DNA from: an uncultured Acidobacteriota bacterium
Lineage (GTDB): Bacteria; Acidobacteriota; Terriglobia; Bryobacterales; Bryobacteraceae
Length of the DNA stretch: 7,771 nt
Assembly (NCBI GenBank): GCA_937952345.1
Contig: CALFYN010000376.1
Location: 1-7,771, forward strand
Reading direction: 5' to 3'
The position numbers and the translations under genes are program-made. Positions 6,489 through 7,771 of this stretch are shown one piece after another. The notes under the pieces are model-generated. The model saw only the letters and a list, made by a program, of their open reading frames with translations. It made no database searches and had not been told where the DNA came from. The first letter of the stretch is position 1. Each line of letters starts with the position of its first letter.

Positions 6489-7577
6489 ATGAGCGACGCG
6501 AAAGACGCCAGCCGGTTCTCCTGCCCCAACTGCTCGGCGGGCATGGAGTTCGATCCCGCCTCCAATTCCCTGAAGTGCTCGTATTGCGGCACAGCGGTGC
6601 CGGTACGCCGGGAGCAGCACTCGCCGGCGGGAGTGCCGGAACTTCCCTACGACGAGCATGCCGCGCTTACGCGTATTGCCGAAGGGGCGCTGGAGGTCAC
6701 TTGCGCCACCTGTGGCGCGGTGGTGCAATTCACGCCTCCTGAGGTGGCGGGCCACTGCTCGTTCTGCTCGGCGAAGATCGTCATGCAGCCGAAGTCGGCC
6801 GATCCGCTCATAGCGCCACAAGGCGTGCTGCCCTTCCGGTTGACCAAGCCGCAGGCATCGAGTTCGGTGGGCCAGTGGCTGCGTAGCCGCTGGTTCGCCC
6901 CCAACGGGCTCAAGCAGGTGGCCAAGCCCGACGGGCTGGATGGCGTCTACCTGCCCTTCTGGAGCTTCGATGCGCGGACCCAGACCGAGTATCGCGGCGA
7001 GCGTGGCGAGTATTACTACGTGAACGAGACGGTGACCGTGGTGGAGAACGGCCGTCCCGTGCAGCGTACGCGGCGGGTGCGCCATACACGCTGGTATCCG
7101 GCGTCGGGCGCGGTGGAGACGCTCTTCGATGACCTGCTGAGCCCGGCTACGCGCAGTGTCGATGCCAAGCGGCTGAGCAGCCTGGAACCCTGGGATCTGC
7201 CGGAGTTGCATGCCTATGAGACTGGGTATCTCGCCGGCTTCAAGGCGCAGCGCTACCAGGTGGACTTGCCGCAGGCCTTCGAGGCGGCCAAGCAGATGAT
7301 GGTGCCCGCCATCCGCGCCAACATTCATCGGGACATCGGCGGCGACGAGCAGCGCATCCATCAGACCCATACCGAGTACTTCGATGTCACCTTCCGCCAC
7401 CTGCTGCTGCCGGTGTGGATCGGGTCTTACCGCTTCAAGGGCAAGGTGTACCAGATCACGGTGAACGCCCGTACGGGCGAGGTGCAGGGCGACCGGCCTT
7501 ACAGCGTCGTGAAGATCGTGCTGTTCATTGCGGCCATTGTTCTGGCGATCCTGATTTTACGGGCTGTGGCATCATAG
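6489..7577 (+). CDS. Dual zinc-ribbon protein with C-terminal membrane anchor (YdjG-like)
   Basis: This 362-residue protein starts with two zinc-ribbon units of identical spacing, CxxC-x14-CxxC: Cys12/15/30/33 (CPNC...CSYCG) and Cys72/75/90/93 (CATCG...CSFC). A middle domain follows with VYLPFWSFDARTQTEYRGER, a Tyr-rich stretch (EYYYVNETVTV) and a VYQITVNARTGEVQG segment. The protein ends in a single hydrophobic helix (about 343-358) placing it as a C-terminally anchored membrane protein with its zinc ribbons in the cytoplasm. This layout matches proteins often mislabelled as primosomal protein N' or TFIIB-type zinc-ribbon proteins, including Bacillus YdjG, which works with PspA at the membrane; nothing helicase-like is present here. 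There is no clear Shine-Dalgarno, but starting later, at Met19, would remove the first two cysteines. The coiled-coil gene follows after 22 bp. Confidence 0.9.
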   Translation: MSDAKDASRFSCPNCSAGMEFDPASNSLKCSYCGTAVPVRREQHSPAGVPELPYDEHAALTRIAEGALEVTCATCGAVVQFTPPEVAGHCSFCSAKIVMQPKSADPLIAPQGVLPFRLTKPQASSSVGQWLRSRWFAPNGLKQVAKPDGLDGVYLPFWSFDARTQTEYRGERGEYYYVNETVTVVENGRPVQRTRRVRHTRWYPASGAVETLFDDLLSPATRSVDAKRLSSLEPWDLPELHAYETGYLAGFKAQRYQVDLPQAFEAAKQMMVPAIRANIHRDIGGDEQRIHQTHTEYFDVTFRHLLLPVWIGSYRFKGKVYQITVNARTGEVQGDRPYSVVKIVLFIAAIVLAILILRAVAS

Positions 7578-7599
7578 AATTGGAGCCGGCAGGAAGATA

Positions 7600-7771
7600 A
7601 TGGACTCGGAACTGAAGCAATTCCTGGAAGGGATTGAATCCCGCCTCAGCACTCGCATCGACGCAGTCAGCGCCGGCATGGACACAGTCAGCACTCGCAT
7701 CGACGCAGTCAGTGCTGGCATGGACACAGTCAGCACTCGCATCGACGCAGTCAGTGCTGGCATGGACACAG
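7600..7771 (+). CDS. Repetitive coiled-coil protein, N-terminal part
   Basis: The gene begins at ATG 7600, with AGGA five bases upstream, 22 bp after the zinc-ribbon gene, and is open to the window end (57 codons plus one base). It begins MDSELKQFLEGIESRL and then cycles through two alternating heptads, STRIDAV and SAGMDTV. Hydrophobic residues fall three and four apart (Ile20, Val23, Met27, Val30 and so on), the pattern of a coiled coil, with alternating Ile/Val and Met/Val layers. The preceding Leu9, Ile12, Leu16 and Ile20 suggest a stutter just before the regular heptads. No signal peptide is present. The downstream domain is outside the window, so function is unknown; oligomerisation through a long coiled coil is the reasonable inference. 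The opposite strand is also open here, only because the repeat lacks stop codons. Confidence 0.8.
   Translation, partial: MDSELKQFLEGIESRLSTRIDAVSAGMDTVSTRIDAVSAGMDTVSTRIDAVSAGMDT
7646..7771 (+). repeat. 42-bp in-frame tandem repeat, three copies, continuing past the window
   Basis: Three full 42-bp units occupy 7646-7687, 7688-7729 and 7730-7771, the last ending exactly at the window edge. Units 2 and 3 are identical. Unit 1 differs by two C-to-T changes (7671 versus 7713, 7674 versus 7716), both synonymous (Ser AGC/AGT, Ala GCC/GCT). Each unit encodes 14 residues, two heptads, and itself consists of two related 21-bp halves with 16 of 21 bases alike. Copy gain or loss keeps the reading frame. 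The near identity indicates recent expansion or homogenisation. Confidence 0.95.

Noticed and set aside
7572..7769. Minus-strand repetitive ORF across the tandem repeat
   Set aside because: It merely reflects the repeat lacking stops. The plus frame has a Shine-Dalgarno, follows the operon by 22 bp and gives a regular heptad pattern.
7646..7771. Possible CRISPR or non-coding repeat array
   Set aside because: Units are directly adjacent with no spacers, in frame, and differ only synonymously, so this is coding repeat expansion.

Overview
This is a GC-rich bacterial window, all protein-coding apart from one central divergent intergenic region. The first gene carries the paired planctomycete-type cytochrome c / PSCyt2 architecture. 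Such genes are abundant in Acidobacteriota (Solibacter/Bryobacter-like), Planctomycetota and Verrucomicrobiota. Together with the secreted PHP hydrolase and the many TPR proteins, this makes a soil acidobacterium my best guess. No RNA gene, insertion sequence, CRISPR array or clear terminator is visible.

Left half, all on the minus strand and read right to left: a cytoplasmic kinesin-light-chain-like TPR protein (3976-2414), a secreted PHP-domain metal-dependent hydrolase (2389-1073), and the N-terminal 342 residues of a secreted c-type cytochrome / DUF1549 protein (1026 to beyond base 1). Gaps of 24 and 46 bp suggest one transcript. A possible extra 93-residue ORF (4301-4020) may lie at the head of this unit.

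Centre (3977-4341): a more AT-rich stretch from which the two gene sets diverge. It holds short direct repeats, a CCTAGG palindrome with purine-rich motifs on both strands, and a TATATA box. Opposed ORFs here share their wobble position, so the coding strand is ambiguous.

Right half, all on the plus strand: an unrecognised Pro-rich protein (about 4342-4875), a large TPR superhelix protein (4872-6452) joined to it by an ATGA overlap, a dual zinc-ribbon protein with a C-terminal membrane anchor (6489-7577, YdjG-like), and the start of a coiled-coil protein (7600 onward). The last gene is built on a nearly perfect 42-bp tandem repeat encoding two heptads and runs off the window. Tight spacing argues for one operon. 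A TPR scaffold, a membrane-tethered zinc-ribbon protein and a repetitive coiled-coil protein suggest a membrane-associated assembly, possibly related to PspA/YdjGHI-type envelope systems, but that is inference.
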